DNA from: an uncultured Clostridia bacterium
Lineage (GTDB): Bacteria > Bacillota > Clostridia > TANB77 > CAG-508
DNA length: 48,420 nucleotides
Reading direction: 5' to 3'
Assembly (NCBI GenBank): GCA_947629355.1
Contig: CANRDJ010000005.1
Span: 1 to 48,420, forward strand
Every line of letters starts with the position of its first letter. Position 1 is the first letter of the stretch. Shown here piece by piece: positions 1-10,666 of the stretch. The notes beneath the pieces were generated by a model that was not told the origin of the DNA, did no database searches, and saw only the letters and a list, made by a program, of their open reading frames with translations. Both the position numbers and the translations under genes were made by a program.

Positions 1-106
1 TGCAACTCAATTATATATGATTTAAATCACTTATTCAATTTTTATTATTTTGTTTCACATCAATTGTAACACTACAAAAATCAAAAAAATTAAATGGAGT
101 AATATA

Positions 107-845
107 ATGAGAAATATAAAACTAACAATAGAATATGATGGGAAAAAATTTAATGGGTGGCAAAAACAGCCTAACAAATTGAATATACAAGGCGAAATAG
201 AAAATGCAATAAAAGAAATAACAGGAGAAGAAGTAGAGCTAATTGCATCAGGAAGAACAGACGCAGGAGTGCATGCTTTTGGGCAAGTTGCAAATTTTAA
301 AACAAATAGTGATTTGCCAATTGAAAAATTTGCAATAGCAATAAATTCTAAATTAAAAAAAAGTATTGTTATAAAACAGGCAGAACAAGTGGATGATAGA
401 TTTCATGCAAGATATAATGCAAAGCAAAAAACATATAGATATATAATAAATAATTCTAAACAAGGTACAGCAATATATAGGGACTTAGAATGTCACATAC
501 CAATAGAGCTTAATATAGAAGAAATGAAAAAGGCAGTAAAATATTTTGAAGGGGAACATGATTTTAAAACATTTAAAGCAAGTGGAACAAGTAGCAAAAG
601 TAGCATAAGAATAATATATAAAGCAGAAGTTTTAAAAAAAGGTGACAGAATTTTTATAGAACTAACAGGTAATGGCTTTTTATATAATATGGTAAGAATT
701 ATATCAGGAACATTAGTAGATGTTGGACTTCGGAAAAATAAAAGCAAGTGAAATTCCAGAAATTATAGAATCAAAAGATAGAACAAAAGCAGGAAAAACA
801 CTTCCCGCACATGGATTATATTTGGTAGAAGTAAAATACAATTAA
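107..845 (+). CDS. truA: tRNA pseudouridine synthase A, expressed through a +1 shift at CGGA 731-734
   Basis: [21 protein letters not shown]...[18 protein letters not shown]; after removing C731 the frame continues [39 protein letters not shown] (conserved TruA C-terminus). Confidence 0.93.
731..734 (+). other. +1 frameshift site CTT|CGG|A -> Gly (truA)
   Basis: Zero frame hits TGA 5 codons later; +1 frame gives [13 protein letters not shown]. Confidence 0.9.
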
Positions 846-870
846 AATTTATATAAAAAAATTTTATAAT

Positions 871-898
871 AAAAAAGCCCCTTTAATAAGGGGTTTTA
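871..898. terminator. Bidirectional hairpin terminator between truA and engB
   Basis: aaaagccccttttaataaggggtttta inverted repeat flanked by A/T runs. Confidence 0.7.
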
Positions 899-1487
899 TT
901 ATATGTATTTCTCAATTTCATTCCAAACATCTTCACAGTAATTTTTCTTCACAGCAGAAAAGGGAAGAAAAGGTAAATCTTTTAATGGATTTAATATGTT
1001 TTGTAATTCTATAACTCTTGCATCTACTTTTGTAGGTGCTATTTTATCGGCTTTATTTGCAATAATTATACAAGGATAATTTCCTGATTTATTAATTATA
1101 TAATCATACATAAGTTTATCATTTTCAGTAGGATTATGCCTAATATCAATTAAAAATATAATAAGCACAATTTCTTTTCTAATTTGTAAATACTGTTCAA
1201 TAAAATTTCCAACCCTTACTTGTTCTTGCTTTGACATTTTACTATATCCGAAATCCTGGTAAATCAACAAAATAGAAATTATTATCAATATTGTAAAAGT
1301 TGATTTGTCTTGTTTTTCCAGGTTCACTACTAGTTCTAGCTAAGTTTTTTCTATTAATCATTGTATTTATAAAAGAAGACTTACCAACATTAGATTTACC
1401 AACCAAAATAATTTCAGGAAGTCCTGATTTGGGATATTGTTTTGGATTAACAGCAGATATTTCAAATTGAGGATTTTTAACTATCAT
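899..1487 (-). CDS. engB: Ribosome biogenesis GTP-binding protein YsxC/EngB, expressed through a +1 shift at CGGA
   Basis: [12 protein letters not shown] (G1), DLPGFGYSK (G3, only after the shift), NKADK (G4); RBS ggaaaggaa upstream of ATG at 1487. Confidence 0.93.
1247..1250 (-). other. +1 frameshift site TTT|CGG|A -> Gly (engB)
   Basis: Zero frame: LPGF-CGG-ATA-TAG; +1 frame: [14 protein letters not shown]. Confidence 0.92.
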
Positions 1488-1518
1488 TTTTATTTCCTTT
1501 CCTATATAAATTGTTATT

Positions 1519-1553
1519 TGGGTGCAAAAGGGGTCAGGCCCCTTTTGCACCCA
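1519..1553. repeat. Perfect 15-bp-arm palindrome, REP-like intergenic element
   Basis: tgggtgcaaaagggg-tcagg-ccccttttgcaccca. Confidence 0.7.
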
Positions 1554-1586
1554 TTTAACATTTAACATGAAGACATTCTTATAAAA

Positions 1587-2874
1587 TTAATTTTTTGGAA
1601 CTAATTTAGAGATTCCACCCATATAAGGTCTCAAAACTTTTGGAATATTAATGCTACCATCTTCATTGTAGTTATTTTCTAAGAATGCTATAAGCATACG
1701 AGGAGGAGCAATTACTGTATTGTTTAAAGTATGTGCAAAATAATTTCCTTTTTCTCCTTTTATACGAATTCCAAGGCGTCTACTTTGAGCATCTGTTAAA
1801 TTAGAACAACTTCCAACTTCAAAATATTTCTTTTGTCTTGGACTCCAAGCTTCAACATCACAAGACTTTGCTTTTAAATCAGCTAAATCTCCGTGTGCAA
1901 CATTCAAGTGTACGAACAGGTATATCTAAGCTCCTAAATAACTCTACTGTATAAGACCACATTTTATCATACCATTCATAACTATCTTCTGGTTCACAAA
2001 CAACAATCATCTCTTGCTTTTCAAATTGGTGTATTCTATAAACACCTCTTTCTTCAATACCATGAGCACCTTTTTCTTTTCTAAAACATGGAGAATATGA
2101 TGTCATTGTATAAGGAAGTTCTGATTTAGGTAAAATCTGACCTTTAAATTTACCTATCATAGAATGTTCACTTGTACCTATAAGATACAAATCTTCACCT
2201 TCTATTTTATACATCATTGCATCCATTTCCTCAAAACTCATAACACCTGTTACAACATCACTACGAATCATAAAAGGAGGAACGCAATAAGTAAATCCTT
2301 TATTTATCATAAAATCTCTAGCATAAGATATAACAGCAGAATGAAGTCTTGCTATATCTCCAATTAGATAATAAAACCCATTGCCAGCAACTCTACGAGC
2401 AGACTCTAAATCAATTCCAGATAATTTTTCCATTATATCTGTATGATATGGTATTTCATAATTAGGAACTACTGGATCTCCATATTTTTGTATTTCAACA
2501 TTTTCTGTATCATCTTTACCGATGGGAACAGACTCATGAATTATATTTGGAATTCTCATCATAATTTCTTTTATTTTATTATTATATTTATCAGTTTCTT
2601 TTTCTATATTTTCTAATTTAGAATTAATTTCATTTACTTTAGACTTAGTGTTTTCTGCTTCGTCTTTTTTGCCTTCACGCATAAGATTACCAATTTCTTT
2701 ACTAAGAGAATTACGTTCCATTCTAAGATTATCACCTTCTAATTGAAACTCTCTGTATTTCTTATCTAATTTAATGACTTCATCAACTAACTCTAATTTA
2801 TCATTTTGAAATTTTTTCTTAATATTTTCCTTAACCAAATCGGGATTTTCTCTTACAAACTTAATATCTAACAT
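1587..2874 (-). CDS. serS: Seryl-tRNA synthetase, expressed through a +1 shift at CGGA
   Basis: MLDIKFVRENPDLVKENIKKK... FRKEKGAHG...RGVYRIHQFEKQEM ... TLECCT-G-DLADLKAKSCDVEAWSPRQ ... PYMGG; RBS ggaggtttttATG. Confidence 0.94.
1890..1893 (-). other. +1 frameshift site ACA|CGG|A -> Gly (serS)
   Basis: Zero frame stops after RRFS; +1 frame gives conserved TGDLADLKAKSCDVEAW. Confidence 0.92.
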
Positions 2875-3023
2875 AAAAACCTCCATTTGAGTAATATAAA
2901 ATTATAATAAATTAAATTACTCTATTTACTAATAAAATAAGTTTACTATAAATAATAAAAATTTGCAATAATATATTAGTTAAGTATTTGACAATGTTAT
3001 AAAGTATAATATATAATCAAAAT

Positions 3024-3404
3024 GTGAAAACAATGAAAAAACAATATAAAAAATTTATTTTTATACAAATATTAATAATATTTTTTCTTTTAATATCATT
3101 AATTTGTTTAAAGTCAGAAATTGTATATCTAATACCAAAATGTGTAATAAAAGAAAAATTTGGCATGCTTTGCCCGTCATGTAATGGTACAACATTTGCA
3201 GTAAATTTAGCAAATTTAGATTTTATAAAAGCATTTCAATCTCATGCACTATTTTTTATATTAGTAGCATATTTAATATTAATTGACATTATATATATAG
3301 TTAATGTTATATTTAAAAAAAATATTAATATATTTAGATGGTGGCATATTATAATATGGGCTATAATTTTAATAATATATACAATATTAAGAAATATAAT
3401 TTAA
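3024..3404 (+). CDS. DUF2752-like small membrane protein
   Basis: IPKCVIKEKFGMLCPSCNGTTFAVNLANLDFIKAFQSH with transmembrane segments. Confidence 0.65.
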   Translation: MKTMKKQYKKFIFIQILIIFFLLISLICLKSEIVYLIPKCVIKEKFGMLCPSCNGTTFAVNLANLDFIKAFQSHALFFILVAYLILIDIIYIVNVIFKKNINIFRWWHIIIWAIILIIYTILRNII

Positions 3405-3419
3405 GAAAGGAGAAAACAA

Positions 3420-3776
3420 ATGGAAGAAGAAAACAAAAAAACAGAGGAAATAACGCAAGAAAACAATTCAGAACAAACAGTTGTACAAGAAAGTAATTCA
3501 GAACAAACAGTACCACAGGAAAGTAAAGGATTAAGTATCGCATCAATGGTACTTGGAATTATATCAGTTGTGCTATTCTGTATTTGGTATATATCAATAC
3601 CATGTGCAATTCTTGCAATTATATTTGGTGTAGTTGGAATGAAAAAAGACGGAAAGGGTATGGCAATAGCTGGACTAGTTTTAGGTATTGTAGCATTAGC
3701 AATTTTATTAATGATTTATTTATTGGCAATTGCAGGTTTTGCAACATTGAGTTCAGCACTTTCAAGTATGTCTTAG
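3420..3776 (+). CDS. DUF4190-like small membrane protein
   Basis: GLSIASMVLGIISVVL...MKKDGKGMAIAGLVLGIVAL; RBS aaggaga. Confidence 0.65.
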   Translation: MEEENKKTEEITQENNSEQTVVQESNSEQTVPQESKGLSIASMVLGIISVVLFCIWYISIPCAILAIIFGVVGMKKDGKGMAIAGLVLGIVALAILLMIYLLAIAGFATLSSALSSMS

Positions 3777-3782
3777 TGATAA

Positions 3783-3821
3783 CTAAAAAAAACAAGACTT
3801 GTAGTCTTGTTTTTTTTAGTT
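3783..3821 (+). terminator. Rho-independent terminator
   Basis: aaacaagacttgtagtcttgtttttttt. Confidence 0.75.
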
Positions 3822-3875
3822 AAAAATTATATAATAAACGCATTAGTTAAAATATGGAAGAAAGGAAGTAGATTT

Positions 3876-4160
3876 ATGGTTGTTAGTAAAGATGAAATAT
3901 TGCATATAGCAAAACTTGCAAATCTTAATATTAAAGATGATGAAATAGATGAATATGCAAAAAATTTGCAAGATATATTAAACTTTGTAGATGTATTAAA
4001 TAGTGTAAATACAGAAAATATTGAAGAATCAATAGGAACTGTAAACAATTCAAATGTATTTAGAAAAGATGAAATAAAAGTATTTGAAGATAGAGATGCT
4101 TTATTACAAAATGCACCAGAACAAGAAGATGATATGTTCAAAATTCCTAAGGTTATTTAA
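3876..4160 (+). CDS. gatC: Asp-tRNA(Asn)/Glu-tRNA(Gln) amidotransferase subunit C
   Basis: MVVSKDEILHIAKLANLNIKDDEIDEYAKNLQDILNFVDVLN, next to gatA/gatB. Confidence 0.9.
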   Translation: MVVSKDEILHIAKLANLNIKDDEIDEYAKNLQDILNFVDVLNSVNTENIEESIGTVNNSNVFRKDEIKVFEDRDALLQNAPEQEDDMFKIPKVI

Positions 4161-4174
4161 ATAAATAAGACAAA

Positions 4175-4250
4175 TTGAAATTTGTAGGGATAAATTTGTT
4201 TTCAAATCCGTAGGGGTCGCCGCCTTCGGCGACCCGAAAAAACAAACAAA
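4175..4250. repeat. Intergenic palindromic repeat, GTAGGGG family (diverged copy)
   Basis: aaatttgtaggg...ccgtaggggtcgccgccttcggcgacccg; hairpin gggtcgccg/cggcgaccc. Confidence 0.55.
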
Positions 4251-4287
4251 AATTTATATACTAATAAAATTTGAAAGGAGATTTTTA

Positions 4288-5739
4288 ATGGAACTTTATG
4301 AGTTAACTGTTCATGAATTATTAGAAAAATTGGACAATAATGAAATAAGTTTAGAAGATATAACAAAAAGCTATGTAGATAGAATAAATGATAAAGAAAA
4401 AGATGTACAAGCTTTTGTGAGTATATTAGATAAGGAGGCTTTAGAAAAAGTAAAAACAATTAAAAAAAGAGATACAAAATTTGCAGGTATTCCAATAGGA
4501 ATAAAAGATAACATGTGTATTAAAGGTACTAAAACAACGTGTAGTTCTAAAATGTTAGAAAATTTTGTCGCTCCATATAATGCGACAGTCATAGAAAAAT
4601 TAAACCAGGAAAATATGATATATTTAGGAAAACTTAATATGGATGAGTTTGCAATGGGAGCTTCAACAGAATATTCTGCATTTAAGAAAACAAGAAATCC
4701 TTGGAATTTAAATACAGTACCAGGAGGATCAAGCGGTGGTTCTGCTGCAGCAGTAGCTGCAAATATGGTACCATGGGCATTAGGCTCAGATACAGGTGGA
4801 TCAATTCGTCAGCCATCTTCTTTATGTGGTGTAGTTGGTTTAAAACCTACTTATGGTTTGGTATCAAGATATGGATTAGTAGCATTTGCTTCTTCACTTG
4901 ATCAAATAGGACCAATTACAAAAGATGTAACAGATAGTGCAATGCTTTTAAACTTAATTGCAGGACATGATGAAAGAGATTCTACATCAGTAAATATAGA
5001 GAAAAAAGACTATACTAAGGCTCTAAAGGAAGATGTAAAAGGATTAAAAATAGGTGTTCCAAAAGAATATTTTGGAGATGGTATAAATGAAGAAGTAAAA
5101 AAATCTGTAAAAGAAGCAATTAAAAAATATGAAGAAATGGGAGCTGTAGTAGAAGAATGTTCATTAGATATTGCAGATGAATCTTTAGCAGTTTACTATA
5201 TAATTGCTTGTGCAGAAGCAAGTTCGAATTTAGGAAGATTTGATGGAATAAGATATGGATATCGTACTAAAAACTTTGCTTCATTAAAAGATATATATAG
5301 AAATTCAAGAAGTGAAGGTTTTGGAGCAGAAGTAAAAAGGAGAATAATTCTTGGTACTTATGTTCTTTCTTCAGGATATTATGATGCATATTATAAAAAG
5401 GCACAAAAAGTTAGAACTATAATTAGAAAAGAATTTGAAAAATTATTTGAAAAGTATGATGTACTATTAACACCAACATCACCAACTGTAGCTTATGAAA
5501 TAGGTTCTAAATCTAATAATCCATTAGAAATGTACTTAGCAGATTTGTGCACAGTAACTGTTAATATTGCAGGACTTCCAGGCATTTCAATTCCATGTGG
5601 AGTAGATAGTACTGGTATGCCAATTGGTATGCAATTAATAGGAAAACATTTTGATGAAGAAACAATACTTAGAGCAGCATATACATATGAAAAACAAGCT
5701 AAATTTAGAGAAAATCATAAGCCAACATTTAAAAAATAG
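4288..5739 (+). CDS. gatA: Asp-tRNA(Asn)/Glu-tRNA(Gln) amidotransferase subunit A
   Basis: Amidase signature [39 protein letters not shown]. Confidence 0.97.
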   Translation: MELYELTVHELLEKLDNNEISLEDITKSYVDRINDKEKDVQAFVSILDKEALEKVKTIKKRDTKFAGIPIGIKDNMCIKGTKTTCSSKMLENFVAPYNATVIEKLNQENMIYLGKLNMDEFAMGASTEYSAFKKTRNPWNLNTVPGGSSGGSAAAVAANMVPWALGSDTGGSIRQPSSLCGVVGLKPTYGLVSRYGLVAFASSLDQIGPITKDVTDSAMLLNLIAGHDERDSTSVNIEKKDYTKALKEDVKGLKIGVPKEYFGDGINEEVKKSVKEAIKKYEEMGAVVEECSLDIADESLAVYYIIACAEASSNLGRFDGIRYGYRTKNFASLKDIYRNSRSEGFGAEVKRRIILGTYVLSSGYYDAYYKKAQKVRTIIRKEFEKLFEKYDVLLTPTSPTVAYEIGSKSNNPLEMYLADLCTVTVNIAGLPGISIPCGVDSTGMPIGMQLIGKHFDEETILRAAYTYEKQAKFRENHKPTFKK

Positions 5740-5749
5740 GAGAAAACTA

Positions 5750-6103
5750 GTGTTAAAATATATTATAATAACTATAGGTTTTACAATTTCATACGTTGGA
5801 TTTGGAATAATTAATTTTTATCAATCCAAAAATATTGAACCAAATTTTGCTAATTTATTAAAATACAATTTATGTATTATACCAATAACTTTTATACTTA
5901 ATTTCATAGTAACATTAGTATTTAATAAAGGTTATAAATCTGTTGGACAAATGTTACCAGTTACAATAATTTATATAGCTGTTGGAGTATTTTCTTATGT
6001 AATTGTAAACTATTTATATTTTAGAGAAACACCAAAAATAAACCAAATAGTAGCAATTATACTCGTGTTAATGGGATTAATAATTTGTAACTATAAAAAA
6101 TAA
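5750..6103 (+). CDS. Small integral membrane protein (GTG start)
   Basis: VLKYIIITIGFTISYVGFG..., four predicted TM stretches; RBS aggaga upstream of GTG. Confidence 0.6.
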   Translation: MLKYIIITIGFTISYVGFGIINFYQSKNIEPNFANLLKYNLCIIPITFILNFIVTLVFNKGYKSVGQMLPVTIIYIAVGVFSYVIVNYLYFRETPKINQIVAIILVLMGLIICNYKK

Positions 6104-6114
6104 GGAGGAAATCT

Positions 6115-7554
6115 ATGTCAAGAGAAGATTATGAAATAGTTATAGGACTAGAAGTTCATAGTGAATTATCTACAAAAACAAAAATATTTTGTTCTTGTCC
6201 TACTGAATTTGGAGGGGATCCAAATACCCATTGTTGTCCAGTATGTATGGCAATGCCTGGTACACTTCCAGTTTTAAATGAAAAAGTAGTAGAGTATGCT
6301 ATAAAAGCAGGACTTGCTACAAACTGTAAAATAGCAGATATAAGTAAAAACGATAGAAAAAACTATTTTTACCCAGACTTACCAAAAGCATATCAAATAT
6401 CACAATATGATATGCCACTTTGCGAGAATGGATATATAGAAATAGAAGTAGATGACGAAAAGAAAAAAATAGGACTTACAAGAATACATATTGAAGAAGA
6501 CGCAGGAAAATTAAATCATGATGATTATGGAAGAGGAAGCTTAGTTGATTTAAACAGAGCGGGTGTTCCTTTGATAGAAATAGTATCAGAACCTGACTTA
6601 AGAAGTAGTAAAGAAGTAGATTTATACTTAAAGAAATTAAAATCTATATTGGAATATATAGAAGTATCAGACTGTAAAATGCAAGAAGGATCACTCAGGG
6701 CAGATGTTAACGTATCTGTTAGAAAAAAAGGACAAAAAGAATTTGGAACTAGAACAGAGATGAAAAATATGAATTCATTTAGGTCTATAGTAAGAGCAAT
6801 AGATTATGAAGCAGAAAGACAAATCGAAGTTTTAGAAAATGGAGGAAAAATTGACCAAGAAACATTGAGATGGGATGATGTGTCTGGAAAAACTTTCCCA
6901 ATGAGGGATAAAGAAGATGCACAAGATTATAGATATTTTCCAGATCCAGATTTAGTGACAATTAGAATATCAGAAGAGATGAAAGAAAATATTAGAAAGA
7001 GTCTTCCAGAAATGCCTGAAAGTAGAAAAAAAAGATATATAGAAGAATTTAAGCTTCCTGAATATGATAGCAATATATTGATATCATCAAAATACTTTTC
7101 TGATTTATTTGAAGGAGCAACTAAAGTATGTAATAATCCTAAAGCAGTTAGTAACTGGATAATGACAGATATAATAAAAGAATTAAATGAAAAGGAATTA
7201 GAGCCATCAGATATACCATTCACAAAGGAGCAGTTAGGTAATTTAGTAGTGCTAATTGATAAAGGAACTATTAGTTCAAGTATTGCAAAAAAAGTATTAC
7301 AAGAAATGTTTGAAAATCCAAGAGAACCGCAAAAAATAATAGAAGAAAAAGGATGGATTCAAATATCTGATGAAGGGGCTATAAAAGAAGTAGTATTGAA
7401 AATATTAGAAGCAAATCCACAGTCAATTGCAGACTTTAAAGCAGGAAAAGATAAGGCAGTAGGATTTTTAGTAGGACAGGCAATGAAAGAAACAAAAGGA
7501 AAAGCAAATCCTCAAATGCTAAATAAAATGTTCTTGGAAGAATTGAATAAATAA
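6115..7554 (+). CDS. gatB: Asp-tRNA(Asn)/Glu-tRNA(Gln) amidotransferase subunit B
   Basis: YEIVIGLEVHSELSTKTKIFCSCPTEFGGDPNTHCCPVCMAMPGTLPVLN. Confidence 0.97.
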   Translation: MSREDYEIVIGLEVHSELSTKTKIFCSCPTEFGGDPNTHCCPVCMAMPGTLPVLNEKVVEYAIKAGLATNCKIADISKNDRKNYFYPDLPKAYQISQYDMPLCENGYIEIEVDDEKKKIGLTRIHIEEDAGKLNHDDYGRGSLVDLNRAGVPLIEIVSEPDLRSSKEVDLYLKKLKSILEYIEVSDCKMQEGSLRADVNVSVRKKGQKEFGTRTEMKNMNSFRSIVRAIDYEAERQIEVLENGGKIDQETLRWDDVSGKTFPMRDKEDAQDYRYFPDPDLVTIRISEEMKENIRKSLPEMPESRKKRYIEEFKLPEYDSNILISSKYFSDLFEGATKVCNNPKAVSNWIMTDIIKELNEKELEPSDIPFTKEQLGNLVVLIDKGTISSSIAKKVLQEMFENPREPQKIIEEKGWIQISDEGAIKEVVLKILEANPQSIADFKAGKDKAVGFLVGQAMKETKGKANPQMLNKMFLEELNK

Positions 7555-7557
7555 AAA

Positions 7558-7600
7558 CATAAAAAATATAAGGGGTTAATCCCCTTATATTTTTTATAGT
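7558..7600. terminator. Bidirectional terminator
   Basis: aaaaaatataaggggttaatccccttatatttttt. Confidence 0.8.
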
Positions 7601-7888
7601 TTAAAATGTAATATTTAATGTATTTAGTGTATTTGCTAGATTAATAATACTGTAAATTCCATAAACAATACTAACAATACCTATAATAAGACCTGCTATA
7701 GCTAGTCCTTTACCTTTACCTTTAATTTTTACTTGTGACAATCCAACTCCAGAAAGAATAGTTCCTACTAATCCTACAATACCACCAAAATTAATAATTA
7801 ATGAGCATAGTGAAACTATAAAACCAGCAATTGCAAGACCATTAGTCGATGTTTGATTGTTATTATTTAAATTTTCGTTTTCTTCCAT
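7601..7888 (-). CDS. DUF4190-like small membrane protein
   Basis: TNGLAIAGFIVSLCSLI...KGKGLAIAGLIIGIVSIVYG; paralogous in style to 3420-3776. Confidence 0.65.
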   Translation of the reverse strand: MEENENLNNNNQTSTNGLAIAGFIVSLCSLIINFGGIVGLVGTILSGVGLSQVKIKGKGKGLAIAGLIIGIVSIVYGIYSIINLANTLNTLNITF

Positions 7889-7966
7889 ATTTAATCTCCT
7901 TTTATTAAAATTTATAATATTATAATAACAATAAATTAAATAATTGTCAAAGAATTTAAAAAGCTT

Positions 7967-8218
7967 TTATATAATTTGTTTTTTTATTTTATCTATTGCG
8001 AATGCACATATAAAAAACATCACACTAAATGTTAATCCAGTCTTAAATAAGATTATACTTGAGTCATATATTATGTGAGATATAGGATTTAGTATGTACA
8101 AAAGTGATATTATACAAGATATAATACAAATTATAAAAGAAAATCTAAATCCTAAAAACATTATTTTTAATATGTCTTTTTCAATACTTTTAAAATTATC
8201 AATAAACTTATTAACCAT
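7967..8218 (-). CDS. Hypothetical small membrane protein
   Basis: ORF with two or more TM segments, start after a ggaggt-like RBS. Confidence 0.5.
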   Translation of the reverse strand: MVNKFIDNFKSIEKDILKIMFLGFRFSFIICIISCIISLLYILNPISHIIYDSSIILFKTGLTFSVMFFICAFAIDKIKKQII

Positions 8219-8368
8219 ATATATACCTCCAATAGCAAAGTTCTTAATTTTATGTTAACATATTCAAAATATAAAATCAAAGGTAATTATTGGAATAACA
8301 AATTACAATTTATCTAATTATCTAAAACAAAAAAACAAATCTTGTAAGATTTGTTTTCTAAGATTAAT

Positions 8369-8632
8369 CTATGCTATTGTATTTAGTTTCTTTGCTAAAT
8401 TAGATTTTTTTCTAGATGCAGTATTCTTTTTAATAACTCCTTTTGAACAAGCACCATCAATTTTTTTAATAGCCTCTTTAAAAAGCTTTTCAGCATTTTC
8501 TTTATTTCCTTCGTTAACAGCAGCTTCAAATTTTTTTGCAGCTGTTTTATATTCAGATTTAATCATATTATTTCTTAATGTTTTCTTTTCAATAACATCA
8601 ACCCTTTTTATTGCGGATTTGATATTTGGCAT
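8369..8632 (-). CDS. rpsT: 30S ribosomal protein S20
   Basis: [26 protein letters not shown]...[20 protein letters not shown]. Confidence 0.95.
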   Translation of the reverse strand: MPNIKSAIKRVDVIEKKTLRNNMIKSEYKTAAKKFEAAVNEGNKENAEKLFKEAIKKIDGACSKGVIKKNTASRKKSNLAKKLNTIA

Positions 8633-8764
8633 ATGTTTTGCACCTCCTTAAAGTCAAAATAAATTTTCACTTTTTCTATTTTAACATGTAAATATAAAAA
8701 TTGCAAGTGTTTTATTTACAACAATCACAAATTTTAATATAATATTAAATAATGAGGTGAATTT

Positions 8765-9919
8765 ATGGATATTTTAGATAAGGCAAAAGGAAATATGTTA
8801 TCAAACGAAAGACTTTTATCAGAATTTGCTTGTAAATCTAAAGATGGTATTCTATTGAAAGAGGATAAAGAAGATATAAGGCCTATATTTTTTAGAGATA
8901 TAGATAGAATTATTCATTCACTTGGATATACAAGGTATATAGATAAAACTCAGGTTTTTTCATTTACTAAAAATGACCATATTACTCATAGGGTTCTCCA
9001 TGTTCAATTAGTTTCTAAAATTGCAAGAACTATTGGAAGAAGTTTAAAATTAAACGAAGATTTAATTGAAGCAATAGCCCTTGGACATGATATAGGACAT
9101 AGTCCATTTGGTCATAAAGGAGAAAAATATTTAAATGATATATGCATAAAAGAAAATATAGGATACTTTTGCCATAATGCACAAAGTGTAAGAGTATTAA
9201 AAAATTTAGAAGGATTAAATATAAGTTTGCAAACATTAGATGGAATACTTGCACATAATGGAGAAATACTTATAAATAAATATAAATATAATAAGGATAA
9301 AACTAAAAAAGATTTTATTAAAGATTTAAATAATACCTTTAAAGAAAAAGATTACAGTAAAAAAATAATTCCAATGACACTAGAAGCATCTGTAGTTAGA
9401 TTATCAGATGTAATAGCATATATAGGTAGAGATATTGAAGATTCAATAAAAATAGGAATAATAAAAAGAAAAGATTTACCAAAACAAATCAAAAATGTAT
9501 TAGGAGATAATAATTCAAAAATAGTTGATACATTAATCAGAGATATAATAACAAATAGTTTTGAAAAGCCATATCTAATATTTTCAGATAAAGTATTTAA
9601 TGCTCTTATGAAATTGAAAGATTGGAATTATAAACATATATATGCGTCTAATGAAGCAAATAAATATCAGGATATAATAATGAATCTTTTTTATAAACTA
9701 TTTTATTGTTATCTAAATAAAGCACAAGAATTTGGCGTTAAAAAAAATAGACTTTCGGAGTCTGAAAAAAACTTATATGATTTTATAAAACAGAGGAGCA
9801 AAGATACAGATATAAAAAGAGCTATAATTGATTATATTGCAGGTCAAACAGACCAATATTTCTTGAATGAATGCGAGAGGCATTTAAAAGAAATTAATAT
9901 TAAAAAATTATATAAATAG
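8765..9919 (+). CDS. dGTPase-like HD-domain phosphohydrolase
   Basis: NDHITHRVLHVQLVSKIARTIGRSLKLNEDLIEAIALGHDIGHSPFGHKGE. Confidence 0.85.
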   Translation: MDILDKAKGNMLSNERLLSEFACKSKDGILLKEDKEDIRPIFFRDIDRIIHSLGYTRYIDKTQVFSFTKNDHITHRVLHVQLVSKIARTIGRSLKLNEDLIEAIALGHDIGHSPFGHKGEKYLNDICIKENIGYFCHNAQSVRVLKNLEGLNISLQTLDGILAHNGEILINKYKYNKDKTKKDFIKDLNNTFKEKDYSKKIIPMTLEASVVRLSDVIAYIGRDIEDSIKIGIIKRKDLPKQIKNVLGDNNSKIVDTLIRDIITNSFEKPYLIFSDKVFNALMKLKDWNYKHIYASNEANKYQDIIMNLFYKLFYCYLNKAQEFGVKKNRLSESEKNLYDFIKQRSKDTDIKRAIIDYIAGQTDQYFLNECERHLKEINIKKLYK

Positions 9920-9993
9920 ATTTATATGATTACATAAATATTCTTAAAATGGAATATACTACAAGTATTACAGTATAAAGGAGAAATATATTT

Positions 9994-10254
9994 ATGCAAT
10001 ATAGTATAAAAGAAGAAAAAGTAAAAAATGAAATTGAACTTTTTAAATCAATTTTAGATACAAAAAGAGAATTAGTTATAGCTAATAAAAATTTTGAATC
10101 TGCAGAAGCAGAGTTAATTGATTATTATTCATATCAAATAAAAGCAAGTAAAGCAAAATTAGATTATTTAATAAAGCAGGTAAAAGAAAAGGGAATACAA
10201 CTAGATATGATTAGTAATTTACAAATAGGGATAGAACAAATAAAAGCAATTTAA
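9994..10254 (+). CDS. YaaL-like DUF2508 protein
   Basis: Short helical protein immediately upstream of a bofA-like gene (same neighbourhood as B. subtilis yaaL-bofA). Confidence 0.6.
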   Translation: MQYSIKEEKVKNEIELFKSILDTKRELVIANKNFESAEAELIDYYSYQIKASKAKLDYLIKQVKEKGIQLDMISNLQIGIEQIKAI

Positions 10255-10315
10255 TTAGTAATATTAGAAAAATACAAGCATAATTATAGTATTAGTAAAG
10301 TGGAGGGATAAGCTT

Positions 10316-10583
10316 ATGGGAAACACTAATACTATAATTATTTTTTTAGGATGTATAATGGCAATAATATTATTTAGTAAAATGTTTATTTTACCAATGA
10401 AAATTATAATAAAATTAATTATTAATTCAATATTAGGTGGATTAATAATTATATGTATAAATTGTATAGGAGTAACATTTAATATTCATATTGGATTAAA
10501 TATATTAACTTCTATATTTGTACGGAATACTTGGAATTCCTGGAGCTATATTACTTTCAATATTTAGATTAATTTTAGTATAA
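10316..10583 (+). CDS. bofA: BofA-like pro-sigmaK processing inhibitor, expressed through a +1 shift at CGGA
   Basis: ...LGGLIIICINCIGVTFNIHIGLNILTSIFV-G-ILGIPGAILLSIFRLILV* after the shift; matches the BofA C-terminal GILGIPG motif. Confidence 0.85.
10523..10526 (+). other. +1 frameshift site GTA|CGG|A -> Gly (bofA-like)
   Basis: Zero frame RNTWNSWSYITFNI*; +1 frame GILGIPGAILL. Confidence 0.88.
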
Positions 10584-10666
10584 TTATCTTTTATTTTATT
10601 AGGTTGAAAAAAGGTAATATAAATAGTATAATATATAAAATAATAAAGTATAAAAGGGAGATATAT

